Assembly (NCBI GenBank): GCA_037718865.1
Contig: JBBJMP010000029.1
Coordinates: 1 to 64,000 of the forward strand
Length of the DNA stretch: 64,000 nt
Reading direction: 5' to 3'
Source of the DNA: JADCRZ01 sp037718865
Lineage (GTDB): Bacteria > Bacteroidota > Bacteroidia > Chitinophagales > Chitinophagaceae
In this document: positions 63,869-64,000 of the stretch, one piece after another
Numbering within the stretch: position 1 is the stretch's first letter
Layout: every line of letters begins with the position of its first letter
Translations under genes and position numbers: made by a program
Notes under the pieces: generated by a model
The model's input: only the letters and a program-made list of their open reading frames with translations
What the model was told of the DNA's origin: nothing
Databases searched by the model: none

Positions 63869-64000
63869 TTATCTATTAAAGGCCTTTTTTAATTCTTTTA
63901 CAGCCAGTTCCTGTGCATATATCGCTTCGGGTATCACACTGGCCATTCCAAAAAATTCGTGGGTAACCCCGATGTACTTTTTATAGGTAACGGCTACGGA
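63869..64000 (-). CDS. Alpha/beta hydrolase, C-terminal end only
   Basis: The last 43 codons of a minus-strand gene: VTYKKYIGVTHEFFGMASVIPEAIYAQELAVKELKKAF. The pattern of a hydrophobic strand, Y-x-G, then THEF (H at the place of the catalytic histidine, as in HGF of the hormone-sensitive lipase family) and a final helix fits that family. The rest lies beyond the window. Its stop is followed by a good terminator. Confidence 0.7.
   Translation of the reverse strand, partial: SVAVTYKKYIGVTHEFFGMASVIPEAIYAQELAVKELKKAFNR

Noticed and set aside
1..64000. Other known defence systems, retrons, tRNA or rRNA genes
   Set aside because: I looked for reverse transcriptase, Cas9, Cas10 and typical tRNA or rRNA patterns and found none in the window; short RNA genes could escape reading by eye.

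Overview
The window looks like a chromosome segment of a Bacteroidota bacterium, most likely of the Chitinophagaceae type. The reasons are the gene content (fused nuoCD, ThuA/cytochrome c/sugar dehydrogenase lipoproteins, DUF6934, DUF4143 ATPase), promoters of the TTTG / TAnnTTTG form, and dispersed GC-hairpin repeats of a kind I associate with this group. The assignment is by family knowledge; no search was run.

Left end (1-20.5 kb), defence and mobile DNA. An IS66-family element (tnpA, tnpB, an antisense HTH passenger, tnpC running off the left edge) ends at 2250, exactly inside a CRISPR repeat. From 2251 to 5161 lies an array of 44 complete identical 30-nt repeats plus the 10-nt repeat stump left by the IS. 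The array is read on the minus strand from a leader beside cas2. Upstream on the same strand is a type I (I-B-like) operon in the unusual order cas6-cas5-cas3-cas8-cas7-[pRiA4b ORF-3 protein, kinase-like protein, DUF433/DUF5615 toxin-antitoxin pair]-cas4-cas1-cas2. The effector half (about 9.1-15 kb) is visibly AT-rich and the adaptation half is not, which suggests a composite locus. Next come a DUF6934 gene with a tiny downstream ORF, a DUF4143 AAA ATPase, a second cas6-like gene with no array of its own, and a SWIM/SNF2 helicase.

Middle (20.7-36.8 kb), respiration. A CBS-domain protein precedes a complete complex I operon, nuoA-B-CD-E-F-G-H-I-J-K-L-M-N, all on the plus strand. It is interrupted between nuoH and nuoI by a 98-bp tandemly repeated hairpin element. 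Several genes in it are preceded, right at the start codon, by 7- or 8-bp tandem repeats.

Right part (36.8-64 kb), mixed metabolism and export. It holds a methyltransferase, a decayed PAP2 phosphatase, a DUF3606 protein, a 1262-aa secreted ThuA/sugar dehydrogenase/double cytochrome c lipoprotein, a CocE-type hydrolase and a broken lipoprotein gene. A TetR-TolC-HlyD-ABC-ABC-permease-permease efflux operon follows, with a clear promoter and an overlapping palindromic operator. Then come a secreted unknown protein, proB-proA, a small membrane protein, a TIM-barrel isomerase, an aldo/keto reductase, a YeiH-like transporter that seems to have lost its centre, an FAD-dependent desaturase-like oxidoreductase, DNA ligase D, and the end of an alpha/beta hydrolase. 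Copies of the hairpin repeat family recur at 52.3 and 60.7 kb.
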